Source: Perognathus longimembris pacificus (taxonomy: Eukaryota; Chordata; Mammalia; Rodentia; Heteromyidae). From it: a stretch of DNA of 64,000 nt. The position numbers were made by a program, and so were the translations under genes. Below the pieces are notes generated by a model that saw only the letters and a list, made by a program, of their open reading frames with translations, had not been told where the DNA came from and ran no database searches. Shown here in pieces: positions 11,523 through 22,999 of the stretch. Within the stretch, counting starts at the first letter, position 1, and every line of letters begins with the position of its first letter. The stretch spans positions 11,198,852 to 11,262,851 of the forward strand of contig NC_063173.1 of NCBI RefSeq assembly GCF_023159225.1, in the 5' to 3' direction.

Positions 11523-11553
11523 AGTCAGACCATATCAGAAAATATCGACTTAC

Positions 11554-11591
11554 CTGCTGAATAAATGGGATTCTCTCCTGAGAGTCTGAAG
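11554..11591 (-). CDS. MRPL48: MRPL48 coding exon 3
   Basis: This 38-nt micro-exon follows an uninterrupted pyrimidine run ending ttcag and is closed by CAG|gtaagt. In frame it reads F-R-L-S-G-E-N-P-I-Y-S-A plus the first base of a Gly codon, against human F-R-T-S-G-E-K-P-I-Y-S-V-G. A second CAG six bases downstream could serve as an acceptor, but it would break the frame established by the flanking exons, so the first is preferred. Confidence 0.9.
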
Positions 11592-11947
11592 CTGAAAAAA
11601 AAAAAAGAAAGAAAAAGGAAAGTATGTCGGATGCAATTAAATATCTACATTTACTTGCAAAACTACCAAAACATATATGTTCCTCACTAAGGATATATCA
11701 ATGCTGGATATCTCCTTATTCTCTCTTTTTATAAACATCATTAACAGCCTACTATATATAGGTTCTTTTTGAGATGCAAATATAAGTAAGATGTCTCTGT
11801 TCATGGTCTACTTGAGAATTATATATGTAAATAATAAAACAGTACTCTTGGTCCAGAACAGAAACATATACAAGATTCAGTAGGACACAAAAAAGTATCT
11901 CACTTCTACCAGGTGGTGAAACTATCTGAACAAAGTTGGGTTTTTTT

Positions 11948-12189
11948 GTTTGTTTTTGTCAGTCATGGGGCTTGAACTCTGGGAGTGGGCACTGTCCCTG
12001 AGTTCCTCTGCTAAGGCTAGCACTCTACCACTTGAGCCACAGCACCACTTCCAGTTTTCTGGTAGTTAATTGGAGATAAGAGTCTCACAGACTTTCCTGC
12101 CCAGGCTGGTTTTGAACCATGATCCTCAGATTTCAGATTTCAGCCTCCTGAGTAGCTAGGATTACAAGCATGAGCCATCAGCACCCAGT
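11948..12189 (-). mobile_element. B1-Geo SINE
   Basis: Complete, bounded by similar aacaaagtt and aaccaagtt bases. Confidence 0.78.
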
Positions 12190-12218
12190 GAACCAAGTTT
12201 TTAAAATGAAGAAGTATG

Positions 12219-12300
12219 GACTGGAGTGTATGTAATATAGTAGAGTGCTTACCTTGCATTCATGAGGCCCGGAGTTTAATCCCCCGCGCGCGCGCACACG
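12219..12300 (+). mobile_element. ID-like monomer with (CG)n tail
   Basis: It reads agtagagtgcttaccttgca then ggagtttaatccc. Its tail is an alternating CG/CA run (12,284-12,301). Confidence 0.6.
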
Positions 12301-12411
12301 CAGAAAGAGAAAGCAGCCAAGTACTGGTAGTTCACACTTGTAATTTTAGCTACTCAGGGGACTAAGATTTGTGGATCAGGGTTTGAAATCCATTAAAAGG
12401 CAGGACTGGAT

Positions 12412-12619
12412 GGGGCTGGGGATATAGCCTAGTGGCAAGAGTGCCTGCCTCATATACATGAGGCCCTGGGTTCGATTCCCCAGCACCACATATACAGAAA
12501 ATGGCCAGAAGTGGCACTGTGACTCAAGTGGCAGAGTGCTAGCCTTGAGCAAAAAGAAGCCAGGAACAGTGCTCAGGCCCTGAGTCCAAGCCCCAGGACT
12601 GGCCAAAAAAAAAAAAAAA
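12412..12619 (+). mobile_element. IDL-Geo SINE nested in B1-Geo
   Basis: Full-length; the TSD aaaaggcaggactgg and a near copy lie on both sides. The interrupted host B1-Geo occupies 12,313-12,411 and 12,620-12,720. Confidence 0.85.
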
Positions 12620-12793
12620 GGCAGGATGGAGATGTGGCTCAAGTGGTAGGACACCAAATGTGGGCAAAAAGGCCAAACAAGAGCACAAGAACCTGAATCC
12701 AAGACCCCCAATACTGGGCTAAGGAGAAAATGCTTGCTTTTATATATATTTCAAAAGTGAAAACAACAGGTTTTGTTAAAGAACAATGTAGAG

Positions 12794-13010
12794 GGCTGGG
12801 GATATGGCCTAGTGGCAAGAGTGCTTGCCTTGTATACATGAGGACCTGGGTTCGATTCCCCAGCACCACATATACAGAAAATGGCCAGTAGTGGCGCTGT
12901 GGCTCAAGTGCCAGAGTGCTAGCCTTGAGCAAAAAGAAGCCAGGGACAGTGCTCAGGCCCTGAGTCCAAGGCCCAGGACTGGCCAAAAAAAAAAAGAAAA
13001 AAAAGAAAGA
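12794..13010 (+). mobile_element. IDL-Geo SINE
   Basis: Full-length with an A-rich tail; the TSD aaagaacaatgtaga is at about 12,779-12,793 and 13,011-13,025. It lies 230 bases from MRPL48 exon 2. Confidence 0.88.
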
Positions 13011-13241
13011 AAGAACAATGTAGAATGAGAGAAACAACAGTGTCAAGAATAACGCCAAGGATTTTGGGCCTGAGTAACTAGATAGGTGAAACTGCCTTTT
13101 ACTGAGAATGAGGGAGGAGCAAGATGGTAGGGAATTAAAGTTTGATATGCTTAATAGACATACCAGTGCACATAAAGAAAAAAAAACATTGTAGGAATTA
13201 TGAGTGTTACAATTAGCTACATTTGTTACTAATATCCTTAC

Positions 13242-13294
13242 CTTAAGATGGAAAAGACTTGTTTAGAAACAGTATTGTTCCCTAGGCCCAGCAC
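13242..13294 (-). CDS. MRPL48: MRPL48 coding exon 2
   Basis: The acceptor is a short pyrimidine-rich tract ending gttgtag at 13,295-13,301, and the donor is CTTAAG|gtaagg. The 53 nt give 17 codons plus two bases, reading V-L-G-L-G-N-N-T-V-S-K-Q-V-F-S-I-L. This aligns without gaps to human V-L-C-L-R-N-N-T-I-F-K-Q-A-F-S-L-L. The NNT core and the KQxFSxL run are the recognisable parts. The codon across the next junction is AG|C (Ser) where human has Arg. The exon probably belongs to the import presequence or its edge, which would explain the relaxed conservation. Confidence 0.88.
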
Positions 13295-13550
13295 CTACAA
13301 CAAAACAGTCACATTAGGACAATATTAACTTTCACAGACTTCCAAACACCTCTTTTCAAAGAGGCTGATAACCCACAGTATACAAAACAAAAAGCAGGGC
13401 TGGGTCACGGTGAGTTCAACCTCCAGTACCCTAGTAAAGTACCCAAAGGCTCATATCTAGCAAGGCAGGTCCAAGAACATATAATACTATACAATATAAT
13501 AGTACATATTAATAATGAGAGGAGGCAAACTTCAGTGGCAGCCTCTGCTC

Positions 13551-13790
13551 CCATTTTTTTCTTTTTTATTGTTATTATAAAGGTGATTTACAGATGAGTT
13601 AGTTTCATAAGTCAGGTAATGAGCACATTTCTTTTTGGACAATGTCATCCTTCCCCTCACTCTCTCCCAGTTTTTCTCTCCCATCCCCACCCACAAGTTG
13701 TACAGTTCATTTTCAACATAGTGTCTAGTGAGTATCACTGCTGCATTTGTTCACTCTTTGCCCCTCCATTTCTGTGGAAAATCTGAGAAA
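13551..13790 (-). mobile_element. L1 3'-end fragment
   Basis: This is a close relative of 61,234-61,455 and 8,700-9,110, recognisable by the shared gacaatgtcatcc and cccagtttttctctcccatcc segments as read on the plus strand. Confidence 0.65.
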
Positions 13791-13898
13791 GTATCACAGT
13801 GAAGAAGAGCCTGAGGAAACATGAAGACTTAACATATTGTAGCATCCTGGGTGGGATCCTGGAACAGCAAAGGGACATTAAATGAAACCTAAGGAAAA

Positions 13899-14113
13899 GG
13901 GGCTGGGGATATGGCCTAGTGGCAAGAGTGCTTGCCTCGTATACATGAGACCCTGGGTTCAATTCCCCAGCACCACATATACAGAATATGGCCAGAAGTG
14001 GCGCTGTGGCTCAAGTGGCAGAGTGTTAGCCTTGAGCAAAAAGAAGCCAGGGACAGTGCTCAGGCCCTGAGTCCAAGCCCCAGGACTGGCAAAAAAAAAA
14101 AAAAAAAAAACTA
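13899..14113 (+). mobile_element. IDL-Geo SINE
   Basis: Full-length, flanked by an imperfect cctaaggaaaa duplication. Confidence 0.85.
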
Positions 14114-14114
14114 A

Positions 14115-14640
14115 GGGAAAAAAAAACACCCTGGAATTTAGCCAGGGTGCTCTGGACAGTTAGTGTGTAACCTGTAACTGGGCGCATCTGCTATGTCTGT
14201 CAGTATGAGCACTGTAGAAAGTAGGTTTTGTTCTGCTTGATGTTCCAGTGACTACAAAGTACTTGCAGAGAACATAATATAGAAGTAATTTCAGTATAGC
14301 AATTTATGTCTCTTGAACTCATCGCTGATTTCTAATTGTAGAAAATAGTCTCATCATGACAAAATGACAGTGGACTTCAAAGCCCTTTTAAATACTGAGT
14401 TAAAGTGAGAAAGAAAAGAAAATGGAACAAAATTAAAGAAAAAGAAGATTAAATCTAAAGAAACCCAAATAAAGCATGAACTTTAGTTAAAAGCAATGTG
14501 TCAATATTGTTTCATTAATCATGAAAAGTAATCATATAACATAAAGGTTAATGAGAAGAGATACTGGCATATATTATATAAACACTTTGTGCTATCTTTG
14601 CAACATTTCGTAAATCTAAAATAAAAGTTTACCTTGACAG
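14115..14640. other. MRPL48 intron 1, unique AT-rich stretch
   Basis: No repeat or exon was recognised. Confidence 0.55.
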
Positions 14641-14839
14641 AACCGTTTTTTTTTCCCAGTCCCGGGGCTTGAACTCAGGGCCTGAGCACTGTCCCTGGTT
14701 TCTTTTTGCACTCTACCAACTTGAGCCACAGCACCTCTTTTGGCTTTTTTTTTTTTTTTAATGTGGTGCTGAGGAATCGAACCAGGGCTTCATGTATATG
14801 AGGCGAGCACTTTACAACTAAGCCATATTCCCAACCCCT
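14641..14839 (-). mobile_element. IDL-Geo SINE (older type)
   Basis: Somewhat diverged, with a small deletion in the Geo half and a T-rich linker; gacagaac occurs on both sides. Confidence 0.78.
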
Positions 14840-14857
14840 AGACAGAACTTTTGATTT

Positions 14858-15172
14858 TGTTTTTGTGCTGTACTGGATCTGGAACCCAGGGCCTCAAGCA
14901 CTTGCCTAGCTTTTTTCACTCAGCTAGTGCTATACCACTTAGGCCATACCTCTAGTCCCAAAGTTTATTTTGAAAAAGCACCAATAGCTCACAACACCTA
15001 GCTAATCCTAGGTACTCAGGAGGCTGAGATCTGAGAATTACAGTTTGAAGCCAGCCTGGGGAGGAAAAAAACCATGAAACTCATCTCAATTCAACACCAA
15101 AAAGCTGGAAGTTGAGCTGTGGTTCAAGTGGTAAAGCACAAGCCTTGAGTTAAACCCCAATACCAGCACATA
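14858..15172. mobile_element. ID-like monomer (-) and B1-Geo SINE (+)
   Basis: A minus-strand ID-like monomer (14,858-14,962) is followed by a shortened plus-strand B1-Geo (14,978-15,172) ending in acatacacacaaaag. Confidence 0.65.
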
Positions 15173-15330
15173 CACACAAAAGCCTAAAACCTTTTTTATG
15201 TCATCTACTATGTGAATCTTAAAGGGAATATAAAAACAAAATGTAATGATATGAATGGATTTTGAAAACATTATACTAGGTGAAAGAAGCAAATCACAAA
15301 GGACCAAACACTATATAATTCCATTTCTGG

Positions 15331-15541
15331 GGCTGGGAATATGGCCTAGTGGTAAAAGTGCTCACCTTGTATACATGAAGCCCTGAGTTCAATTCCTCAG
15401 CACCACATACAAAGAAAAAAGCCGTAAGTGGCGCTATGGCTCAAGAGGTAGAGTGCTAGCCTTGAGCAAAAAGAAGCCAGGGACAGTGCTCAGGCCCAGA
15501 GTCCACACTCCAGGACTGGCAACAAAAACAAAACAAATAAA
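15331..15541 (+). mobile_element. IDL-Geo SINE
   Basis: The TSD aattccatttctg is exact, at 15,317-15,329 and 15,542-15,554. Confidence 0.87.
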
Positions 15542-16000
15542 CAATTCCATTTCTGTGAAATATTCCGAGTAGGCAAAACTATAAGGGAAAGGTAGTAGAT
15601 AAGCAGTTGCCTAGTGCAGGAGGATATAAACAGCTGACCTTCCTAGAGTCTGAGGTTTCTTTTGGAGGTGATGAAATGATACACTTATATTAAAGAGCTA
15701 AGCAATACCACAGACATTATATGATTTAGCATACCCGCTAGGAGATCCAAGTGGAGATGACTCAAAGTTCTCAGCTTTTGCAGCATTACATTGTTAAGGA
15801 TCTGCTCAGAGCAATGAGCCCTCTTCCTAGGCAAATGGTTATAGACATAGTTACACCAAGAATACACTATGTCAGGTCACAGAAACTCAACATCACTAAA
15901 GGACCCCTAGCTAAATTAAGAAATCCTACTCCAAAGGATTGTACACATTCAATCAAGCTTTGCTTTGTAAATAAATAAATGATTAGAAAGAAATTAATGA

Positions 16001-16240
16001 GGGCTGGGAATGTGGCTTAGCAATAGAGTGCTTGCCTAACACGTATGAAGAAGCCCTGGGTTCGATTCCTCAGCACCACATAAACAGAAAAAGCTGGAAG
16101 TGGCACTGTGGCTCAAGAGGTAGAGTGCTAGCCTTGAGCAAAAAGAAGCCAGGGACAGTGCTCAGGCCCTGAGTCCAAGCTCCACGACTTGCAAAAAGAA
16201 GAAGAAGAAGAAGAAGGAGGAGGAGAAGAAGAAGAAGAAA
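16001..16240 (+). mobile_element. IDL-Geo SINE with (AAG)n tail
   Basis: Older-type copy whose A tail has become an AAG/AGG repeat; aaattaatga flanks it on both sides. Confidence 0.85.
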
Positions 16241-16274
16241 TAAATTAATGACTGAATGATAATCAATTCTGACA

Positions 16275-16460
16275 TTTACTAATCACTCATATCTATTTTG
16301 TTGAATCATATATATAAGTACTAGTAATATTCCTTGCACAGTATCATCATCTCCATGTTACAATAGAGAGTCACATAGCTACTCTCAAACTTAGCATACA
16401 ACTATGGCTTTCTCTGCTCCAAACTCCAAAATTTCTTCACTATACTATGCCTCACATAAA
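16275..16460 (-). repeat. MIR SINE, diverged
   Basis: Antisense MIR-like order is visible in tccttgcacagtatcatcat and gagtcacatagctactctc. Confidence 0.5.
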
Positions 16461-16640
16461 GAGGTGGTATGCAGGAAATCAAGGGACAAAAGATCAAATG
16501 TAGGAAAAGTTTCTCAAATAATATAAAGCCATGAAGATTAGGAAGCATTTGAATAAACAAAAAGAAGGCTAAAGTGTATAGATAATTTTGTAAAGCACAA
16601 CTGAATCACATATTTTAAAACAACAACAACAACAAACTTT

Positions 16641-16900
16641 GTGGCTAGGTGCTGATGGCTCATGCCTATAATCGTAACTTCTCAGGAGGCTGAGATCTGA
16701 AGATTAAAATACAAAGACAGCCTGGGTAGAAAAGTCCAAGAGACTCTTACCGCCAATTAACTAGCAAAAAGCTGACTGTGGAGTGACTCAAGTGGTAGAG
16801 CACCAGTCTCAAGTGGAAAAAGCCAAGTGAGAATGTGAGACCCTGAGTTCAAGCCTCCATACCAGTACCAAAAAAGAAAACAAAAACAAAAATAAGATGA
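16641..16900 (+). mobile_element. B1-Geo SINE
   Basis: Complete, preceded by a (CAA)n run and followed by an A-rich tail. Confidence 0.78.
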
Positions 16901-17725
16901 AACAAAAAAACTTTGTAAAGTATGTGTGCAGCATGCTTACCCCTATTACCAACATAAAAGACAGAATAGAGAACTAAGAGCCTCTGGAAAGCTCAGGCTG
17001 GCTCCACACATCACTGGCAAAATGCTTCAAAGTTAGAGCAGATGACTCAGTTCCCATCAGGCCCAATATCTACTATCCATGCCAAACAGAATAGAAATTA
17101 AGAGTGAAGAGAATATATTTTTAAATAGGTCACTTCATACAGAAAATGCATTGAGTGGGAAGAGAAATCTAGATGGGACTGCTTTCTCCTCATTTTAATT
17201 GTTCAGATTCTGAGTCTCTACAATAGCTAAGGATTTAATTATCTAAAAGCCAGGCTTAAACACTTGACAACTTTCTGGAAGACATTCAAATTGTGGTGTG
17301 AACTCTTCCTTTTAGCTCTGGGAAATGTGCTTCCTCTCCCCTGCAATGCTTGGCATTATTTATCAGGACAAAAGTAATCTATTTTGAGACTGAATCCACA
17401 AATAGCCCCTTCCCCCAGTCAGCAGATGAAGAGCAGCAGCTTGGGCTCTGCAAGTGGAAGAGGAGTGCAGTGATACCACTGAATGAATGAATGAGGACAC
17501 AGCTGCTGCAGTCATCACAAAAATACTTGTCCTGTGAGCTCTAGAGCCAGGAACCCAGAAGGGAATGTACGGATCCAAAAAAACCAAAGTCACCGGGCAA
17601 AACCTTCAAACACCAGAGCTGCGTGGGGTAGATCATGAATTCAGTAATTCAGGGGCCTTCTGCAAGCAAATGAGAGTTGTTTATGAATATTAATGGTATG
17701 TTTGCATATCAATATTATTGTATAT
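16901..17725. other. MRPL48 intron 1, unique stretch
   Basis: More than 800 bases without a recognised repeat. A 76-codon minus-strand frame at 17,363-17,593 has no recognised match. Confidence 0.5.
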
Positions 17726-17973
17726 TTGGGGGGGGGGGGAGGGGGTCAGTCATGAGGCTCGAACTTAGGGCCTGGACTCTATCCCTGAGCTTTTTTGCTC
17801 AAGGCTAGTGCTCTGCCACTCTGCGCCACACTGCCACTTCTGGTTTCTGAGTGGTTAATTTGAGATAAGGGTCTCATGGGGACTTTTCTGCCCAGGCTGG
17901 CTTTGAACTGCAAACCTCAGATCTCACCCTCTTGAGTAGCTAGGATTACAGATGTGAGACACCAGCACCTTGC
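17726..17973 (-). mobile_element. B1-Geo SINE with poly(G) tail side
   Basis: Complete; a run of G replaces the usual T run at its tail. Confidence 0.78.
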
Positions 17974-18021
17974 TGAATATATTTTTTGAGTTAAGTAAGC
18001 ACTTACGTACTACTTAATCTT

Positions 18022-18435
18022 AGCCAGACATGGTGGTGCACACCTGTAATCTCAGCTACTCAAGAAGTGGATACAGGGGCTGGGAATGTGGCTTAGTGGT
18101 AGAGTGCTTGCCTAGCATTCATGAAGCCCTGGGTTCGATTCCTCAGTACCCATAAACAGAAAAAGCCAGACATGGTGCTGTGGCTTAAGTGGTAGAATGC
18201 TAGCCTTCAGCAAAAGAATTTCAGGGACAGTGCGCAGGCCCTGAATTCAAGAACTGGCAATCAATCAATCAATGGAATGGATATAGGAGGATCACAAGTT
18301 CAAAGCTATCCTGGGAAAAGTAAATCAGACCTTATCTCAAAACAAAATGAAAAATAAAAGAGCTAGCTCAAGTGGTAGAGTGCTTTACCTAGCAAGCATG
18401 AGGCCTCAGGTTCAATCCCTCCAGGACTGTATAAC
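18022..18435 (+). mobile_element. B1-Geo-like SINE split by IDL-Geo
   Basis: B1-like host (18,022-18,076 and about 18,275-18,435) interrupted by an older IDL-Geo (18,077-18,273) whose tail is an (ATCA)n run. Confidence 0.75.
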
Positions 18436-18444
18436 AACCTTTCA

Positions 18445-18545
18445 TATAGGCATAAAGATAATTGGTTCTATTTTGTAGAAGAAAAAGTGGAGATTTACAT
18501 AAATTGCCCAAAGTTAGAGTTGGTAAAAGGTGCCAAGTATGCTTT
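18445..18545 (-). repeat. MIR fragment
   Basis: Antisense MIR core: ttctattttgtagaag followed by cataaattgcccaaag. Confidence 0.5.
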
Positions 18546-18637
18546 CACTGTGCCACAGTACCTCTGAAAATGGCACTATCAACTTATACTAGTAAAATTT
18601 ACATGCTATTAATAATAGCTTCAATAATCCTACCATT

Positions 18638-18746
18638 TAGCTGGGCACTAGTGGCTTAGACTGTAATCCTAGCTACTCAGGAGGCTAAGATTTGAAGATC
18701 AGCAGCATGGGCAGGCAAGTCTATGAGACTCTATCTGCAATTAATC

Positions 18747-18785
<39 letters not shown>

Positions 18786-18890
18786 ATAAATAGAGCTATG
18801 GCTCAAGTAGTAGAGTGCCAGCCTTGAGTAAAAAAGCTAAAGGAAAGCATCCAGGACATGAGTTCAACCTCAGTACCAGCACACACAATA
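18638..18890 (+). mobile_element. B1-Geo SINE with internal (GA)n
   Basis: A 34-base GA repeat (18,749-18,782) separates the B1-like and Geo halves; the tail reads accagcacacac. Confidence 0.8.
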
Positions 18891-18904
18891 ATATTAATAA
18901 TACT

Positions 18905-19020
18905 AATTCTATCATTCGTTGAGGACCTGTCATATGCTAAATATCTTCTCCTCACGATATTCTGTGAAGTAGGTATTTCTATTCTCCTTTACAGGAAACC
19001 AAAGCTCAAAAAGGCAAATT
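18905..19020 (-). repeat. MIR fragment
   Basis: The antisense core includes gtgaagtaggtatttctatt and tttacaggaaaccaaagc; an ID-like monomer interrupts it at 19,022. Confidence 0.6.
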
Positions 19021-19021
19021 A

Positions 19022-19092
19022 AGGGCTGGAGGCATGACTCAGTGGTAAAGCACTTCCCTAGCATGCACCCCAGTATTGTCAAAATAAAAGAA
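19022..19092 (+). mobile_element. ID-like monomer
   Basis: Single tRNA-like unit (ggctggaggcatgactcagt) with an A-rich tail. Confidence 0.6.
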
Positions 19093-19349
19093 AAGTGAAT
19101 TAATATACCCAATGGTCTAATGCAAAGAGTTGATTAGTGGTCATATTGTAGCTGATCTCACAAATAGGAATATTTTCTGTGGTATAAACTGCTGTTGTAT
19201 AGTTTTGCTATTGCACAAAAACTCTTATTTTCCCCTGGGCTGAACTGTGCCTTGATCTACATTCTAAGTCTTCAAATGGAGGTTTCTTTTCTCTTAGACA
19301 TCCTTGAAAGGATCAGTCTCTTCTGTTAAGTTCATCCAACAGAGGCTTC

Positions 19350-19446
19350 TAATTGAGCTAAGCTACTGAGGAGGCTGAGGCAAAAGGATCCACTTGATTC
19401 CAGGAGCTGGGGGTCAGCCTGAACTTCATCTCAAAAAAAAAAAAAG
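19350..19446 (+). mobile_element. B1-like monomer
   Basis: ctactgaggaggctgaggca followed by an A13 tail. Confidence 0.6.
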
Positions 19447-19711
19447 TATTGAATGCAAGAAAATAAAATAAAAAGAAACTCAGAAGATTAAGTTCTCACC
19501 AACCTCAGTCAGTACCCACCATTATCTCACACACAAGGCCACTGCTAGCAGCTCTGTCCATCAGGATCCATCTGCTGTTTAAATATCTCCCTGACCCAGA
19601 ACTGAAACATTTGCAGACACCTCTAATTATCTGACTCACACATAGAATACCCAAACCAATCTCCCTATAAATTCCATAGTTTAAACCTAGTTCACAGCTT
19701 TTTCTTCTTTG

Positions 19712-19942
19712 TGTGTACCCATTCTAAGGCTTGAACTCAGGGTCTAGGTGTTGTCCCTGGGCTTTTTGCTCAAGTCTAGCGCTCTACCACTTAAGTCATA
19801 GCTCCACTTCCAGCTTTCTGGTGGTTACTTGGAGATAGGAGATTCATAATACTTGTTTGCCTAGGCTAGCTTCAAACCACCATCTTCAGATCTCAGTCTC
19901 CTGAGTAGCTAGGATAACTAGTGTGAGCCACTACTGCTTAGC
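19712..19942 (-). mobile_element. B1-Geo SINE
   Basis: Both halves are readable; an IDL-Geo follows at 19,984 in the same orientation. Confidence 0.75.
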
Positions 19943-19983
19943 CCTAGTTCACAACTTTGGTATGACACAAAATGTTTGATTCT

Positions 19984-20180
19984 TTTTTTTTTTTGGACCT
20001 GGGGTTTGGAATCAGGGCCTCAGAACTGTCCCTGGTTTCTTTTTGCTCAAGGCTAGCAGTCTACCTCTTGAGCCACAGCACCACTTCCAGCTTTTTCTGT
20101 TTATGTGGTACTGAGGAATCAAACCCAGGGCTTTGTGCATGCTAGGCGAGCACTCTACTGCTAAGCCACATTCCCAGCCC
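19984..20180 (-). mobile_element. IDL-Geo SINE (older type)
   Basis: Full-length, with the older aatgtggcttagcagtagag-type left half in sense direction. Confidence 0.82.
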
Positions 20181-20432
20181 CTCTTTTTCTTTTTTATACC
20201 AATCCCTTGGAGGCAATAATTATTGCTTCCAGGTCTTCTTTCCAAAAATTGATTTTATTTCTAGTTTTCTCTTTGGCTGTAAACTTCTGAATATTTTTAT
20301 GATGACTATCAACTTGTCCTTACATGAGTCCATAGGCACATAATTTTTATAATCACTCAGACTTGAGTTTCCTCTACTGTTGTATCGGCTGTGATTATTT
20401 CATAACACTGTGAAGATCTAAAGAAACAATAT

Positions 20433-20668
20433 AAGCTGGACGCCAGGGACTCATGTCTGCAATGCTGACTACTCATGATGCTGAGACCTGGAGGACTGAG
20501 ACCTAAAGCCAGCTCAGGCAGAAAAGTCCAGGACACTATCTCCAATTAACCAACACCAAAGCTAAACTGCCAGTATGACTGAAGTGTTAGTGTTCCAGAG
20601 GTGAAAAAGCCAAGTGGGCTTCAGGTCCTTAGTTCACAACCAGTACCAGCACCAAAAAAAAAAAAAGA
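20433..20668 (+). mobile_element. B1-Geo SINE, diverged
   Basis: Both halves present, with an accagcaccaaaaaaa tail. Confidence 0.7.
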
Positions 20669-20727
20669 ATCATGAAAGCAAATAATATCAATTCATTAAA
20701 TTATAGAATGTCATCACTCATTGTTTG

Positions 20728-20911
20728 TGGTGGTAGTGGTCGTGTAGCTTCAACTCCAGGCCTGGGCGCTATCCCTGAACTCCTTTGCTCAAGGCTAGCA
20801 CTCAACCACTTTGAGCCACTTCCAGTTTTCTAAATGGCTTTGAACTGCAATCCTTAGATATCAGTTTTCTAAGTAGGTAGGATTACAGGCATGAGCCACC
20901 AGTGCCCAGCT
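20728..20911 (-). mobile_element. B1-Geo SINE, internally deleted
   Basis: The Geo half and the end of the B1-like half are joined with a gap of about 40 bases. Confidence 0.7.
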
Positions 20912-21164
20912 AGAATGTCATTATTCTTATTTGCTCCATCCTCCATCCTTTACATTTTACAAAGTACTCACTCTTACTTATATTTTTCCTCTATAATCTT
21001 AACAATAACTATAAAAAAAGAAAAAAAGGAGTTGGTTGCTCAGTTGGTAGAATACTAGTCAATGAGTGAAAGCAGCAGGTACCAAGTTCAAGTGTCTGTC
21101 TTAGACCTAAGAAGGGGAAAAAAAGAAACGACGCTAAGTGGTAGGTCTCACATCTCATTTCATT

Positions 21165-21270
21165 AACAGGAAAGTGAAGCATAGAGGTTCAATAACCTGT
21201 CCAACAACATATAGCTGACACAAGACAGAACTCAGTACTGACACAAATCTCATGGTTTTCCTTATAAATG
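21165..21270 (-). repeat. MIR fragment
   Basis: The antisense core includes aacaggaaagtgaagcatag and tcaataacctgtccaac. Confidence 0.6.
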
Positions 21271-21682
21271 CAATATATTAACTAACATTTCAAGATGGGC
21301 TGAAACAAGGATGATCACAATACTGCACATGATTAGGTAACAAAAGATAAATGCTGCTAGGGGTTCATAAAATAAATGGGCACTTGAGCTAGGGTGGTCA
21401 GGTAGGTGTTATGAAAATCATGAGACCTGAGCTGGGCCTTGAAGATGGAGCATTCCAGCATTCCAACAGAGAGCAGTCCAAGCAAGAGGGTATCAGAAGA
21501 TACAAAGATGAGGAATTCAGCATTTGAAAAACAATGAAGCAGAAGGGTACAATGGGCAAAATGGCTGAAAGAGATCAATCAGACTGAGCAGGGTCCTTGA
21601 ACTGTTAGATGCTAGCTAGCTTGGGTTTCATATTTCCTTGGGATCTTCTGGAGAATGGAGTCATTGGAAATAGTAGTGCTGG

Positions 21683-22020
21683 AGCTGGGTCACAACTCAA
21701 TACCAGGTACTCAAGAGGCAGAGATTAAGAGAATTTGGGGGCTGGGGATATAGCCTAGTGGCAAGAGTGCCTGCCTCGGATACACGAGGCCCTAGGTTCG
21801 ATTCCCCAGCACCACATATACAGAAAACGGCCAGAAGCGGCGCTGTGGCTCAAGTGGCAGAGTGCTAGCCTTGAGCGGGAAGAAGCCAGGGACAGTGCTC
21901 AGGCCCTGAGTCCAAGGCCCAGGACTGGCAAAAAAAAAAAAAAAAAAGAGAGAGAGAATTTGGGTTCAAGGCCAGCCCAGGCAAAAAAAGTGATACCCCC
22001 ATCTCAACCAATAAAAAGCT
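21683..22020 (+). mobile_element. B1-like SINE split by young IDL-Geo
   Basis: The host B1-like unit is interrupted by a young CGG-type IDL-Geo (21,740-21,950), with agagaatttggg at 21,728-21,739 and again after the A/GA tail. Confidence 0.85.
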
Positions 22021-22026
22021 GGGCAC

Positions 22027-22270
22027 AGGGCTGGGGCTGGGGCTTAGTGATAGAGTGCTTTCTTAGCATACATGTTGCCCTGGGTTTGATACCTCAGCCA
22101 CATAAACAGAAAAGGCTGGAAGTAGCACTGTGGCTTAAAGTGGTAGAGTGCTAGCCTTGAGCAAAAGAAGCTCAGGGACAGTGCTCAGGCCCTGAGTTCA
22201 AGCCCCAGCTCTGTGGGAAGCATGAACAAAAAGGTCTAGACTGTCCCTGGCAAAAATAAAATAAAATGAA
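22027..22270 (+). mobile_element. IDL-Geo SINE (older type)
   Basis: Left and Geo halves are readable; an extra segment of about 30 bases precedes the final ctggc before the A-rich tail. Confidence 0.72.
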
Positions 22271-22308
22271 CAGCAACAACAAAAGGCCATTTTTTAAAAA
22301 AATCAAGC

Positions 22309-22632
22309 TAGCTGGGTTTGGTGGCTCACACCTATAATCCTAGCTACTCAGTAGGCAGAGATCAGAAGAATTGAAGTTCCAGGCCACTCTGGGGCAAAAA
22401 GTTTATGAGACGCCCCCTCCCAAAGAGAAAAAAAGCTAGATATGATAATGTGCTTCTGTCATCCAGCTGTGGTAGGAAGCATAAATAGGAGGATCATGGT
22501 CTAGGCTGGTTAGGGCAAAAAGGCAGATCTTACCTAATAATAACCAAAGCAAAAATGGCCAGTGGTATGGCTCAAGCAGTACAGCATCTGCTTGGCAACT
22601 ACAGGCCTCAAGTTGAATCACCAGTAATGGGA
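22309..22632 (+). mobile_element. Cluster of B1-like and Geo/ID-like units
   Basis: B1-like units at 22,309-22,432 and about 22,438-22,535 are followed by a tRNA-like unit (22,553-22,630). A short (ACAG) run follows. Confidence 0.6.
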
Positions 22633-22999
22633 GGAAGATACACAGACAGACAGATAGATGTGTGTATCTTTTAAAAATTCTTCCCTTTCAGCATTCTTCA
22701 AAACCAAGACAAACAGAACAAGAGAGTAATCACCAGTGTGACCATCTATAACAATAGAATTTGGACATCTGATTTTTGTATTATCCTTGCATCAGATCTG
22801 GACAAATTCTTACAAATCTGCTGAAGTTAAAGAATAGTTTCATAAAGTGAGGTCTGGACCCTTAGAAAAACATAAATCTAGAGAGAGAGAGAGATTCAAG
22901 GGAAGCCCCCAAGATACACAGATAGATCCCAGAGCAACAATGGCCAACCAGACTTAGGTATTACAGATAGGATCTCTACAACTACTGCAACTAATGTAT

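Noticed and set aside
12376..13058. ORFs with the recurrent A-S-P-G-P-W-T-Q-G-L-S-T-V-P-G-F text
   Set aside because: These are antisense readings of IDL-Geo SINEs and appear wherever the SINE does; not proteins.
13932..14114. ORFs with the recurrent L-G-S-I-P-Q-H-H-I-Y-R-K text
   Set aside because: Sense-strand translations of IDL-Geo SINEs; not genes.
19477..19517. A minus-strand ATG-GTG-GGT-ACT stretch before a gtgag donor, considered as MRPL48 exon 1
   Set aside because: It hits a stop after five codons and cannot enter exon 2 in phase 0, whereas 23,859-23,879 fits in phase, length and residues.
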